Source of the DNA: Bacilli bacterium
GTDB taxonomy: Bacteria; Bacillota_I; Bacilli_A; RF39; UBA660
Assembly (NCBI GenBank): GCA_017436345.1
Contig: JAFSDH010000001.1
Coordinates: forward strand, 92,943-156,942
Direction of reading: 5' to 3'
DNA length: 64,000 nt
Position 1 is the stretch's first letter, and every line of letters begins with the position of its first letter. Of the stretch, positions 43,892 through 53,315 are shown one piece after another. The position numbers and the translations under genes were made by a program. Below the pieces are notes generated by a model. The model did not search any database, was not told the origin of the DNA, and saw only the letters and a list, made by a program, of their open reading frames with translations.

Positions 43892-44900
43892 AATCAAAAT
43901 AATTTATATTTATAGCTTTTTTTACATTTTTCATAGTTTCTTCAGCTTTTTGTTTTGCTTTAGATGTACCATCTTTTAATATTTTATCAACTAGTTCAGG
44001 ATGTTCTTCATAGTATTTCATTTTTTCATGAATTGGTTGTAAAAATTCCATCATTTTTTCAATTAATTCTTTTTTACAACTAACGCATCCACGTTCTCCT
44101 TTTTTACATTCAGAACAGATTGTATCAATATTTTCATTTTTTATTAATTTATGATAGTAGTTAACCATACAAATATCTGGGTTAGCTGGATCATCTTTTT
44201 TTATTTTATTTGGATCTGTAACAGCTGACATAATTTTTTTTCTAATTGTTTCTTCGTCGTCTGATAAATAAATGGCATTACCTAAACTTTTTCCCATTTT
44301 ATCATTTCCATCTAGACCTTTGATTCGTTTATTTTCAGAAAGATATGCATCTGGTTCTTGTAGGGTTTCTCCATAAATATTGTTAAATTTTCTAACAATT
44401 TCACGGCATTGTTCTAATAGTGGAAGTTGATCTTCACCAACGGGAACTAGTTGTCCAGAAAAGGCAGTGATATCAGCAGCTTGACTTACAGGGTATCCTA
44501 AAAATCCATAAGTTATTCCTTCACCATTATTTCCAAATAATTCTTTCTTTTGTTTTATTTCAGTTTTAACAGTAGGATTTCTTTCAAGTCTCGCAATAGT
44601 TACTAAGTTAGAATAGTATACAGTTAATTCAGCTATTTCAGGAATCATTGATTGGATAAATAGTGTTGTTTTTTCAGGGTCTATTCCAACTGATAATAAG
44701 TCAATTGCTAGTTCTTTAACACTTTTTCTAACTTTTTCAGGATTATCAAAGTTATCTGTTAAAGCTTGAACATCAGCTATTTCTACATATGTGTTATATT
44801 TATCTTGAAGTGCTACCCAATTTCTTGTTGCTCCAAAATAATGACCTAAATGTAGTCTTCCAGTTGGTCTTATACCAGTTAATATGTTTTTCTTTTCCAT
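43890..44900 (-). CDS. trpS: Tryptophanyl-tRNA synthetase with an Fe-S-type Cys motif
   Basis: This is a 336-residue class Ic synthetase. The HIGH motif is HLGH in TGRLHLGHYFGA (about 12-23) and the KMSKS loop is KMGKS. A Cys set, C-x20-C-x6-C-x2-C (starting DICMVNYY and ending CSECKKGERGCVSC, about residues 228-262), follows. It resembles the C-x22-C-x6-C-x2-C motif that binds a 4Fe-4S cluster in Thermotoga TrpRS. No T-box leader or trp operon is visible. The minus-strand ribosome site is AAGGAGTG. It charges tRNA-Trp. Confidence 0.95.
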   Translation of the reverse strand: MEKKNILTGIRPTGRLHLGHYFGATRNWVALQDKYNTYVEIADVQALTDNFDNPEKVRKSVKELAIDLLSVGIDPEKTTLFIQSMIPEIAELTVYYSNLVTIARLERNPTVKTEIKQKKELFGNNGEGITYGFLGYPVSQAADITAFSGQLVPVGEDQLPLLEQCREIVRKFNNIYGETLQEPDAYLSENKRIKGLDGNDKMGKSLGNAIYLSDDEETIRKKIMSAVTDPNKIKKDDPANPDICMVNYYHKLIKNENIDTICSECKKGERGCVSCKKELIEKMMEFLQPIHEKMKYYEEHPELVDKILKDGTSKAKQKAEETMKNVKKAININYFD

Positions 44901-44956
44901 GGTTTCACTCCTTAAAATATATTTATATGCTTATTTTAACATATCTTTTAGTAAAA

Positions 44957-44985
44957 TTGACAATTTTTTGTTTTTTTGTTATAAT
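44957..44985 (+). promoter_or_regulatory. Near-perfect SigA promoter
   Basis: TTGACA (44957-44962), a 17-bp spacer and TATAAT (44980-44985), plus extended -10 TG at 44977-44978. It matches every consensus position and drives the 154-residue hypothetical gene. Confidence 0.9.
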
Positions 44986-45015
44986 ACCCCTCTTAAATTG
45001 AAAAGGGGAGTTTTT

Positions 45016-45480
45016 ATGAAAAATATTAAAGTTTATGATTATTTCTTAAAATATAATGATAATTCTTTTAGAATTAAGTTTTTTAAGATATCTTTAGCAA
45101 GAACTTTTATTTTTAATTTAAATAATAATGATATTTATTATAGGAAAGCTAATGTTTTAAGAAAGATTTCTTTAATTGGTAGAGAAAGAGCTTTTCTGAT
45201 AAGTAATAAATCATGTTTTAAGAGTTTTGAATATGATAAATATATGATGATTCCAATTGATTCTTTAATTAAAGAATATGTATCATATGACAATTATTTT
45301 TCTATATCAAAGGAAACTTGTATTGATATAGTTGAAAAAAAGAAGAAAAGAATAATTACTTCGGATTCTATTCTTAGAAGAGTTTCTAAAGATGAACTTG
45401 TTACAATGTGTTTTGATGATAATCAATTATTATTTAATACTTTAAGTAATAATAATTATTATGAAAATGTTAGTATATAA
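45016..45480 (+). CDS. Hypothetical cytosolic protein, 154 aa
   Basis: A basic, Asn/Phe/Ile-rich soluble protein without signal or membrane segments. The start at 45016 follows AAGGGGA; longer upstream extensions run through the promoter and are rejected. A strong consensus promoter suggests high expression. I do not recognise a family. Confidence 0.55.
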   Translation: MKNIKVYDYFLKYNDNSFRIKFFKISLARTFIFNLNNNDIYYRKANVLRKISLIGRERAFLISNKSCFKSFEYDKYMMIPIDSLIKEYVSYDNYFSISKETCIDIVEKKKKRIITSDSILRRVSKDELVTMCFDDNQLLFNTLSNNNYYENVSI

Positions 45481-45563
45481 TATGTAAATAAAAAATAAAA
45501 TTTAAAAACTATATAAATTTTATTTTTTTTATGTTATTATTTGATTAGTAGAGTGGTGTTAGT

Positions 45564-46055
45564 ATGAAAAAAGAAGTAAAAAATAAAATTGAAGATATAA
45601 AGAAAACTAAAAAGAAAAAAAGTGATAAAGTAGTTCTTGCTGTATTAGGAAGTGTTGTTATTTTATTACTTATTGTTACTGTTATCGTTAGAAATAGTTC
45701 TTATTTTAATGCAAAGCCTTATTCTTATGATTATTTAAAGTTTTTTGCATCTAATTATTCTGAAAGAGATGGTTATACAAACTCTTTAGTTAATAATGAT
45801 AGTGAATGTTATATTGACTATAAATCTTTAATAACAGAAAAAAAAGATTTACTTAATTATGGGAGTGCTACTAAAATAAACAATCATGATTGGGTAAAAC
45901 AAGATTTTGATAATGGTGTTACTTGGATGTCATATTATAAAAATAGTTTTTATATAATTCAAATGTATGGAAAAGATGTTAATACTTATAAAAATGAATG
46001 TAAGAATGATTTTGAAAAAATTAAATCAACATTTTCTTTTATAAAAAGTGAATAA
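45564..46055 (+). CDS. Single-pass membrane protein, unknown
   Basis: This is a 163-residue protein. A Lys/Glu-rich cytoplasmic start (1-27) and one membrane helix (about 28-48) precede an extracytoplasmic part with two cysteines, possibly a disulfide (SECYIDY and KNECKND). GTGGTG precedes the ATG; TGTTATTAT, an extended -10, lies near 45533. It is followed by a lipoprotein gene. Confidence 0.55.
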   Translation: MKKEVKNKIEDIKKTKKKKSDKVVLAVLGSVVILLLIVTVIVRNSSYFNAKPYSYDYLKFFASNYSERDGYTNSLVNNDSECYIDYKSLITEKKDLLNYGSATKINNHDWVKQDFDNGVTWMSYYKNSFYIIQMYGKDVNTYKNECKNDFEKIKSTFSFIKSE

Positions 46056-46096
46056 TTAATTAAATAGTGATAATAATACTACTGAGGAGGAATTTT

Positions 46097-46642
46097 ATGA
46101 AGAAATTAGTAGTAACTATTATTGCTTTTTTATTTGTCTTAGTTGGTTGTACTAATGAGATGGATTCACCAACGAAGAAAGTTGAGACTTTTTTAAATAA
46201 ATATCAGAAACAAGATGAAGAAATCATTAAAGAATTTGATGTAAGTATGATAGAAGAAGAAACTTTAAATGATGAGCAAAAAGAGAAGTATAAAGATATT
46301 ATGTTAGATCAATATAAGAATTTAGTATATGAAATAAAAGAAGAGAAAGTTGATGGTAATAAAGCTACTGTAGAAGTTGAAATAGAAGTATATGATTATA
46401 ATAAAGCTTTAGAAAATGCCTATACTTATTTAGATGAACATCAGGATGATTTTTTGATTGATGATGTTTTAGATATTGTTTCTTTTATTAATTATAAATT
46501 AGAGCAGTTAATGGATTATAAAGATAGAGTTAAATATACAATTACATTTAATTTAAGTAGGAAAGATACTAATTCAGAATGGGAATTAGAAAAGTTATCT
46601 GAAACGGATTTAAAAAAGATTCATGGTATTTATAAAAATTAG
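46097..46642 (+). CDS. Lipoprotein, unknown
   Basis: This is a 181-residue lipoprotein. The signal peptide ends in the lipobox VLVGC (Cys18). The acidic mature part is mainly helical then strand-rich, similar in layout to NTF2-like/DUF5105-type lipoproteins. GAGGAGG precedes the ATG at 46097; a longer upstream extension has no ribosome site. It lies just upstream of the type VII locus but has its own terminator. Confidence 0.65.
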   Translation: MKKLVVTIIAFLFVLVGCTNEMDSPTKKVETFLNKYQKQDEEIIKEFDVSMIEEETLNDEQKEKYKDIMLDQYKNLVYEIKEEKVDGNKATVEVEIEVYDYNKALENAYTYLDEHQDDFLIDDVLDIVSFINYKLEQLMDYKDRVKYTITFNLSRKDTNSEWELEKLSETDLKKIHGIYKN

Positions 46643-46665
46643 ACTAATATTTTAGTCTTTTTTTA
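46641..46665 (+). terminator. Rho-independent terminator
   Basis: AGACTAA / TTAGTCT, followed by T7. It overlaps the lipoprotein stop codon. Confidence 0.75.
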
Positions 46666-46684
46666 TTTAATTAAATATATTTTA

Positions 46685-46693
46685 TGTTATAAT
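46685..46693 (+). promoter_or_regulatory. Extended -10 promoter of essC
   Basis: TGTTATAAT with a weak -35. It lies 28 nt before the essC start. Confidence 0.5.
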
Positions 46694-46721
46694 TGATATG
46701 ATAGAGTAAGTAGGTGTTGAT

Positions 46722-49700
46722 ATGAGATTATACTTGTTAGAAACTAGTAAAATTTTTAAGTTTAATTTACCAGTTAAAATAGATGGGTCTTTTTTGTTTT
46801 CTTATAAAGATTTAAAGACTAAAGTAGAAAATATATTAAATGTAGAAGAAAGTAATGGTAGTTGGAAGTTAAAGAGTAACGGGAATATTAATATATTATT
46901 AAATGGTACTGTTATGCCTGATGTTGTACTTCAAGATTATAGTTGTATAAATTTAAAAATTGGTAGTAATCCTGATAATAAATATTTATTTTGTTTACCA
47001 TCTAATGATAAGAATGTTAGTAAATATGAGATTGGGAATAATACAGTTATAAATATTGGTACGGGTAATGACTGTCATATTATTTATAATAATAGTTTAA
47101 CAAGTCCTAAACATTTGGGAATAGAGTTTGATAATGGTGAATATTATGCTGTTCCGATAAATGATGCTAATATATGTTCTTATTTAAATGATAAGAGAAT
47201 TGTTAAAAGAGAAAAGTTACATGTTGGAGATATTATTTTTATAAATGGTCTTAAGATTATTTGGATGAGAAAATTTATTGTTATAAATAATCCTGGTAAT
47301 AGTGTTAATGTTCAATCTCTTAATTTATATCAAGAAAAAGAAATAACTGATAATACTAAATATACTCCAGTAAGTGAAGAAGAAAGCGGAATGGAGTTAT
47401 ATAGTGAAGATGATTATTTTAGTCATACACCAAGACTTAGAACGATATTTGAACCGGAAACGGTGGAAATTGATGCGCCACCACCTAATCAAAATCCTGA
47501 TGATGATTTACCGTTCCTTTTATCTATGGGAACTAGTTTAACAATGGCGGCATCTTCAATTTATATGATGTATTCAACTATTTATGGCTTAGCAAATGGA
47601 ACAACAGAATTGGCGTTAGGAATTCCAATGCTTATTATGTCTGGCGCGATGATGATAGGTTCTCTGGTTATGCCAAGATTAATTAAACGTTATCAAAAAA
47701 AGAGAAAAATAGAAAGGGAAAAATTAAGGCAAGATAAATATAGAAGTTATCTTAATGAAAAAGAAACTTATATTCAAAGAAAGATTCGTGAAGAATCACA
47801 AATAATATCTGAAAATAATGTTTCGTTACAAGAATGTTATAATTTTCTTTTGACAAATAATAGAACTGTTTGGAGTCGTGAAATAAAAGATGATGATTTT
47901 TTACAATTAAGATTTGGTGTTGGTACCTATCCTTCAAGTATAGTAATAAAATCTCCACAAGAACATTTTACTTTAGATGATGATAATTTAACTAGTATGG
48001 TGTATGATTTGCCTGATAAATATAAGATTTTAAATAATGTACCAGTTACTTTATCTTTAACAGAAAATAATATAGTAGCTTTTTTGTTTGATTGTACTTT
48101 TAAAGATGATTTTATAAAAGGACTTATGCTTCAAACAGCAATTTATCATAGTGCTCTTGATTTGAAAATTGTATTATTTACTAATAAAGAAAATGAGAGC
48201 AAATGGGAGTATTTAAAAAATGTTCCTCATATTTGGAATGATGAGAAAAATATGAGATTTTTTGCTTCTACAACAGAAGAGGCGAAGATTATTAGTTCTT
48301 ATTTGGAAAAAGAATTTTTAGCCAGACAAGAAGCTGTAAAACCTAAAAATTCTGATGATACTAATGTTCAGGAAGCAAGAGATGAAGATAAATCAAGACC
48401 TTATACTAAATTTGGTACTTATTATATGATTTTTACGGATGACTATAAAACTTTAAAAAATTTTAATTTTACGACAGAGTTTTTTAAAGATAAAACTAAT
48501 TTTGGTTTTTCGTTAATTATGTTTGATGATTCAATGCGTAATTTACCGCAAGAGTGTGAAGATTTTATTGTAATTGATGAAAAAGAATGTGGGATTTTTA
48601 AAAAAGACTTGATGGCTTCTTCTCTTATGAAGTTTAAGGCAGATTATGATCCAACAATCGATATGCTTGATGTGGCCTCTAAACTTTCTAATATTCCTAT
48701 TCAAAGTCAAGAAGTTGCATCATCTCTTCCTAATTCGTTATCTTTTTTAGAAATGTATAATGTTGGTAAAATAGAACAATTAAATATTTTAAATAGATGG
48801 AGTACTAATAATCCGACTATGAGTTTATCTGCCCCAATTGGTGTACATACAAATGGTGATTTGTTTAAACTAGATTTGCATGAAAAATTTGATGGCCCTC
48901 ATGGATTGATTGCGGGTTCAACAGGAAGTGGTAAATCAGAATTTATTATTACTTATATTCTGTCTATGGCGTTGAATTATCATCCTTATGAAGTTCAATT
49001 TGTATTAATTGACTATAAGGGTGGTGGTCTTGCAGGAGCTTTTGAAAATAGAGAGACTGGTGTTCATATACCGCATTTAGCTGGTACTATTACGAACTTA
49101 GATACTGCTGAGATGAATCGTACTTTGGTTTCACTTGAGAGTGAATTAAAACGAAGACAAGCAAAATTTAATGAAGTTCGTGATTCGATTGGTGAAAGTA
49201 CAATGGACATTTACAAATATCAAAGACTTTATCGTGAAGGTGTTATTAAAGAACCAATTTCACATTTATTTATAATTTCAGATGAATTTGCAGAGTTAAA
49301 AGCACAACAACCAGATTTTATGGCTCAACTTATTTCGACATCACGTATTGGTCGTAGTTTAGGAGTTCACTTAATTTTGGCAACACAAAAACCGAGTGGT
49401 GTTGTTAATGATCAAATTTGGTCAAACTCTAAATTTAAAGTTTGTTTAAAAGTGCAAAGTCGTTCAGATAGTATGGAAATGTTAAAGAGACCTGATGCAG
49501 CAAGTATAAAGGAAGCGGGGCGTTTCTATTTACAAGTTGGTTATGATGAATATTTTGATATTGGTCAATCTGGATGGAGTGGTGCAAAATATGTACCATC
49601 TGAGAGAATTGTAAAAAAATTTGATGATTCAATTAATTTTGTTAATAACTATGGTGCTGTTATCAAGAGTATAAATGATTATGTAAAAAAAGAAGATGTA

Positions 49701-51356
49701 CAAGACGAGAAAGGTGAACAATTAACTAATATAGTTAAATATTTGCATGCCCTTTCTTTAAAAGAAAATTTGAATTGTAAAAAAATGTGGTTAGATTCTT
49801 TGTCTGAATTTATATATTTGGATTCACTAAAAAAGAAATATAATTTTTTATCAAAAAGTTACAATTTTGAAACAATGGTTGGTGAATATGATGCGCCTAA
49901 AAAACAAGAACAAGGGATTTTTTCTTTAGATATTTCTGACAAAAATACTTTAATATATGGGATGCAAGGTACTGGAAAAGAAAATTTTATCACTACATTG
50001 TTATATTCTTTAATGATACATCATCATCCTAAAGAAGTTAATATTTATATTGCTGATTTTGGTGCTGAAACTTTAACGATTTTTAGAAGTATGCCACATG
50101 TTGGTGATGTTTTAGTTACGAGTGAAAGTGATAAGTTGTCTGCTTTAATAAAAATGCTTAATAAAGAATACGAAAGAAGAAAAAAGAAATTTGTAGACTT
50201 TTCTGGTAGTTTTATAGAATATAATCATAATAATGATGAAAAAGAAAATTTATTAGTAGTTGTTCTTAATTCTTTTGAAGGTTTTCAAGAAGCTTTTTCT
50301 AGATCATCTGATGTTTTTGATGTTTTGTTTAGAGATGGACCAAAAGTTGGAATTACTTTTATTGTTTCAACGTCTTTAAACAATTCTATTAGAGGTAGAA
50401 ATGCTCAGTGTTTTGTTAATAAAGTATGTATGCGTTTGGCCAATGATATGGACTATCGTGATTTAGTTGGTGCGGCACGTGGGCTTGTTCCTGGAAATAA
50501 GTTTGGTAGGGGAATTGCTAAGATGGATGATGAAGCTTTAGAATTCCAAACTGCTTTTATTTGTGAAAAGGAAAATATTAATAATACAATACGAAATACT
50601 TCTAAATACTTGAGTGATGCTTATAATATGAAAGCACCTAAAATTCCAATTTTACCGGATATATGTCATGTTGAAGATGTTTTATTTGAAATGAAAGATT
50701 TATCATATATACCAATTGGTGTTGAGTTGAATTCACTTGAAGTTTATGTTTATGATTTTACAGCTAATAATATTAATTTAATAGTTTCTAATTATATTGA
50801 AAATCATATTAATTTTATTTATGGTTTAGTTAAAGAGTTTATTTTATTAGGTAATTTGAAATTAAAAGTAATTGATGGAAATGGTATTTTTAAGAAAAAA
50901 TATGAAGGTGTTGAAATTTTTAATGATAATTTTGATGATGTCATTAAAGCAATTTCAGATGAAACTTTAAGTAATAATTCTGATGTTGCTAAAAACATTT
51001 ATATATTTATTGGTATTTCTTCGATTAAAGAAAAATTGAATAATGATAATAAAAATGTTTTAGAAAATCTATTTACTAATAGTAAAAATTTAAATAATTC
51101 CATATTCATTTTTGTGGATGATTATTCTTCGATTAAGAAAGTTCAAGTTGAATTATGGTATAGAAATGTAGTTGATGAAAGTAATGGTATTTGGTTGGGA
51201 GAAGGTGTAGGCGATCAATTAGCTATTAAGGTATCAACACTTACACTCGATGATAAGAAGATTATGTTCCCTTATATAGGATATCCTATATATAAAGAAA
51301 ATCATATGATTGTTAAATATGTTGTTGATGGGGTGGAAGAAGAAAATGAAGAATAA
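46722..51356 (+). CDS. essC: Type VII secretion ATPase EssC (FtsK/SpoIIIE family)
   Basis: This is a 1544-residue motor of the Firmicutes type VII system. The N-terminal FHA-like region (about 100-190) precedes two membrane helices (about 270-320). The first ATPase domain has Walker A GSTGSGKSE (about 731) and Walker B LFIISDEFAEL (about 847). The second has GMQGTGKEN (about 1080), in which the final Ser/Thr is Glu, and no acidic Walker B. The third (from about 1328) has no P-loop. AGGTG precedes the ATG. EssC recognises and exports WXG100 substrates. The small genes downstream are its likely cargo. Confidence 0.93.
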   Translation: MRLYLLETSKIFKFNLPVKIDGSFLFSYKDLKTKVENILNVEESNGSWKLKSNGNINILLNGTVMPDVVLQDYSCINLKIGSNPDNKYLFCLPSNDKNVSKYEIGNNTVINIGTGNDCHIIYNNSLTSPKHLGIEFDNGEYYAVPINDANICSYLNDKRIVKREKLHVGDIIFINGLKIIWMRKFIVINNPGNSVNVQSLNLYQEKEITDNTKYTPVSEEESGMELYSEDDYFSHTPRLRTIFEPETVEIDAPPPNQNPDDDLPFLLSMGTSLTMAASSIYMMYSTIYGLANGTTELALGIPMLIMSGAMMIGSLVMPRLIKRYQKKRKIEREKLRQDKYRSYLNEKETYIQRKIREESQIISENNVSLQECYNFLLTNNRTVWSREIKDDDFLQLRFGVGTYPSSIVIKSPQEHFTLDDDNLTSMVYDLPDKYKILNNVPVTLSLTENNIVAFLFDCTFKDDFIKGLMLQTAIYHSALDLKIVLFTNKENESKWEYLKNVPHIWNDEKNMRFFASTTEEAKIISSYLEKEFLARQEAVKPKNSDDTNVQEARDEDKSRPYTKFGTYYMIFTDDYKTLKNFNFTTEFFKDKTNFGFSLIMFDDSMRNLPQECEDFIVIDEKECGIFKKDLMASSLMKFKADYDPTIDMLDVASKLSNIPIQSQEVASSLPNSLSFLEMYNVGKIEQLNILNRWSTNNPTMSLSAPIGVHTNGDLFKLDLHEKFDGPHGLIAGSTGSGKSEFIITYILSMALNYHPYEVQFVLIDYKGGGLAGAFENRETGVHIPHLAGTITNLDTAEMNRTLVSLESELKRRQAKFNEVRDSIGESTMDIYKYQRLYREGVIKEPISHLFIISDEFAELKAQQPDFMAQLISTSRIGRSLGVHLILATQKPSGVVNDQIWSNSKFKVCLKVQSRSDSMEMLKRPDAASIKEAGRFYLQVGYDEYFDIGQSGWSGAKYVPSERIVKKFDDSINFVNNYGAVIKSINDYVKKEDVQDEKGEQLTNIVKYLHALSLKENLNCKKMWLDSLSEFIYLDSLKKKYNFLSKSYNFETMVGEYDAPKKQEQGIFSLDISDKNTLIYGMQGTGKENFITTLLYSLMIHHHPKEVNIYIADFGAETLTIFRSMPHVGDVLVTSESDKLSALIKMLNKEYERRKKKFVDFSGSFIEYNHNNDEKENLLVVVLNSFEGFQEAFSRSSDVFDVLFRDGPKVGITFIVSTSLNNSIRGRNAQCFVNKVCMRLANDMDYRDLVGAARGLVPGNKFGRGIAKMDDEALEFQTAFICEKENINNTIRNTSKYLSDAYNMKAPKIPILPDICHVEDVLFEMKDLSYIPIGVELNSLEVYVYDFTANNINLIVSNYIENHINFIYGLVKEFILLGNLKLKVIDGNGIFKKKYEGVEIFNDNFDDVIKAISDETLSNNSDVAKNIYIFIGISSIKEKLNNDNKNVLENLFTNSKNLNNSIFIFVDDYSSIKKVQVELWYRNVVDESNGIWLGEGVGDQLAIKVSTLTLDDKKIMFPYIGYPIYKENHMIVKYVVDGVEEENEE

Positions 51357-51600
51357 AGTGTTAGTAAAATTAGTTGTACCAATTATTGAAGAGAACTATG
51401 ATGTTTATTTACCTATTAATAAAAAAATAGGAAATATAACAATTTTGTTGTGTAGAGCAATAAATGAGTTTTCTAACGGTGTATATTTGGGTGATACTTC
51501 TGTTTGTTTATATAATTATGTAACTGGTGAAAAGTATAACATTAATGAAATTGTTAGAAATACGGATATTAAAAATGGTGCTAGAATAATTTTGATGTAA
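51346..51600 (+). CDS. esaB: EsaB/YukD-like ubiquitin-fold protein
   Basis: This is an 84-residue protein with beta-grasp character (VLVKLVVPIIEENYDVYLPINKKIG at the N-terminus, residues 3-27, given as landmark positions only). It ends in ARIILM. It overlaps the essC end by 11 bp. EsaB/YukD is a standard cytosolic accessory protein of type VII systems. Family call by size, fold pattern and position. Confidence 0.7.
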   Translation: MKNKVLVKLVVPIIEENYDVYLPINKKIGNITILLCRAINEFSNGVYLGDTSVCLYNYVTGEKYNINEIVRNTDIKNGARIILM

Positions 51601-51612
51601 AAAAATGTTAAG

Positions 51613-51641
51613 TTGGATTGTTATAGCAAAAAATATATAAT
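51613..51641 (+). promoter_or_regulatory. SigA promoter of the esx-like gene set
   Basis: TTGGAT (51613-51618), a 17-bp spacer and TATAAT (51636-51641), 23 nt before the first small gene. It would allow the substrates to be made at a higher level than EssC. Confidence 0.65.
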
Positions 51642-51664
51642 ATACTGAATTATAGAGGTGTAAT

Positions 51665-51961
51665 ATGGCAAGTTTAGAAGATTTAGAGTATACAAGAAGA
51701 AAATATTATAATTTAAGAGAAAAAGTTGAAAATGTAAATAATGACTTAAAAAAATCATTAGATGATTTAGAAAAAGCTGATAATAATATGATTAATGGAT
51801 ATAGTATTGATTTAGCAAGAGCTGATGATAATTATTTAACAAATGTAAAGAGTATGATAAGTGGGACATATTCAAATTTAGTTAATAATGTTTTGCCTTC
51901 AATTAATTCTCAAATTTATAGTATTACTAAAGATATTGATAGTTTAGAGGATGTTGAGTAG
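51665..51961 (+). CDS. Small helical Esx-like protein A
   Basis: This is a 98-residue, all-helical, charged protein without WXG motif, first of six small genes after essC-esaB. GAGGTG precedes the ATG. Its length and helix-turn-helix layout fit type VII partner proteins that lack the WXG turn. It contains YTRRKYYNLREKVE near the start. Assignment is mainly contextual. Confidence 0.6.
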   Translation: MASLEDLEYTRRKYYNLREKVENVNNDLKKSLDDLEKADNNMINGYSIDLARADDNYLTNVKSMISGTYSNLVNNVLPSINSQIYSITKDIDSLEDVE

Positions 51962-51969
51962 GTGATATA

Positions 51970-52260
51970 ATGGCTAAGATATATGTTGATACAACGAAAA
52001 TTAAAGATAATGGTTTAGAAATACTTGGTAATGTTGAAAAATATAAAAAAAATATAAATGATTTGTTTGATCGTATTAGTAATGTTCCTACTCAAACCCA
52101 TGAGTGGGTAGGTAAATCTTCAAATGATTTTGTTAAAGAAGTTATAAAAGAAAAAGAGGATTATATCAATTTTGGTGATGGTTTAAATAATCTTGGAACC
52201 GAACTAGGAAAATATGCTGATTCTTTGGAAAAAGCAATTGTAGAATTGGATATAAAATAG
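51970..52260 (+). CDS. WXG100-family protein (EsxA-like)
   Basis: This is a 96-residue helical hairpin protein with the WXG turn at THEWVGKSS (about residues 43-51) and a C-terminal helix ending YADSLEKAIVELD, which carries a possible YxxxD/E-type export signal. AGGTGAT precedes the ATG. WXG100 proteins are dimeric substrates of EssC. Confidence 0.85.
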   Translation: MAKIYVDTTKIKDNGLEILGNVEKYKKNINDLFDRISNVPTQTHEWVGKSSNDFVKEVIKEKEDYINFGDGLNNLGTELGKYADSLEKAIVELDIK

Positions 52261-52268
52261 GAGGGAAT

Positions 52269-52580
52269 ATGGCACTTATTGATTTTGATTATGATTATTT
52301 AGAAAAAAATGTTTGTTCAAATGTGAAAAATGCTATTAGTGACTTAGAAAATGCATATGATGAGGTTAAAGGTGGAGTTAGTTGCCCTTCAGGTTTTTTT
52401 TATAAGAATACTTTAAATAAGCTACCTAATGATATTTTAAAATGTATAGAAGACTTAAAATATTTTAATGAATGGCTAGAAAAATGTAATACTAAATATG
52501 AAGAATTGGAAAAAAACTTTAATGATAATATAAAAGAAATAGATGTTTGTAGTGTTGATAAAAGAAATATGATTGTCTAG
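52269..52580 (+). CDS. Small Cys-containing Esx-like protein B
   Basis: This is a 103-residue helical protein with four cysteines (VCSN, SCPS, KCIE, KCNT) plus VCSV near the C-terminus. That is unusual for cargo of this system. AGGAGGG precedes the ATG; it follows the WXG100 gene after 8 nt. No WXG motif. It may be a chaperone or partner (inferred). Confidence 0.55.
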   Translation: MALIDFDYDYLEKNVCSNVKNAISDLENAYDEVKGGVSCPSGFFYKNTLNKLPNDILKCIEDLKYFNEWLEKCNTKYEELEKNFNDNIKEIDVCSVDKRNMIV

Positions 52581-52668
52581 AGTGTAAATTTTTGTAAAAG
52601 TAATAGACAAACTGTTAAATTTTAATATATAATTTTATTATAAACTAGAGAAAGTAGGAATTGTAATT

Positions 52669-52995
52669 ATGGATGATGTTATTAGTGGTTATTTTTCTAT
52701 AAAGGAAGAAAAAGTTAAGAATATTTGTTTAGATATTCAATCTTATTTAATTAATATTCAAAAAAGTTTGAATGGTATTGATGATATTGTTGATGATTCA
52801 AAAAAATATTATAATGATGATACTAGTTCGTTTTTTGTTGAAAAAAAGAATAACTTTATGATTTCTAAAAATAATATTATTACTAATATCTCGTCTTATA
52901 TTGATGAATACAACAATGCTATTACCAAATTTAAAGATTATGATAGTTCTATTTCTGATTCTAGCTTAAATAAAAATGAAATTGAGGAGGAATAA
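52669..52995 (+). CDS. Small helical Esx-like protein C
   Basis: This is a 108-residue, Asp/Asn/Ser-rich, helical protein without WXG motif; it contains SSFFVEKKNNF in the region where the WXG turn would be. AGTAGGA precedes the ATG. Its stop codon is 1 nt before the next ATG, and its end carries the ribosome site of the next gene. Confidence 0.5.
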   Translation: MDDVISGYFSIKEEKVKNICLDIQSYLINIQKSLNGIDDIVDDSKKYYNDDTSSFFVEKKNNFMISKNNIITNISSYIDEYNNAITKFKDYDSSISDSSLNKNEIEEE

Positions 52996-52996
52996 T

Positions 52997-53305
52997 ATGT
53001 CTGAAAATTTAGAGTATACATGGGGATATAATGCAAAGGGTATTGATACGTTAATTTCAGAAGTGAAAGGATATGTAATAAGTGGTGCTGCTGAATTAGC
53101 TGTTGATAATGTTGATGATGTAGAGAGTGTTTGTAAAGATTATTGGGATGGTACTGCTCGTGAAAATTTTATTACTAATTTAAGAGCTGATGCTGATTTG
53201 TTTAAGACAAATATAACTAATTTGTATAATGCATTTGTTGCTGAAATTAATAATGCTGGTACATCATTTCAAAATTTTGATGAAAATTTAATTGAAACTA
53301 AATAG
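52997..53305 (+). CDS. WXG100-family protein
   Basis: This is a 102-residue protein with the turn YWDGTAREN (about residues 45-53) between two helices, and a C-terminus of FQNFDENLIETK. AGGAGGAATAAT precedes the ATG. It fits the WXG100 size and topology. The next gene follows after 10 nt. Confidence 0.85.
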   Translation: MSENLEYTWGYNAKGIDTLISEVKGYVISGAAELAVDNVDDVESVCKDYWDGTARENFITNLRADADLFKTNITNLYNAFVAEINNAGTSFQNFDENLIETK

Positions 53306-53315
53306 GAGGAATAAT

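Noticed and set aside
44901..44956. T-box leader before trpS
   Set aside because: The upstream interval on the minus strand is too short and lacks the T-box sequence and a terminator/antiterminator pair.
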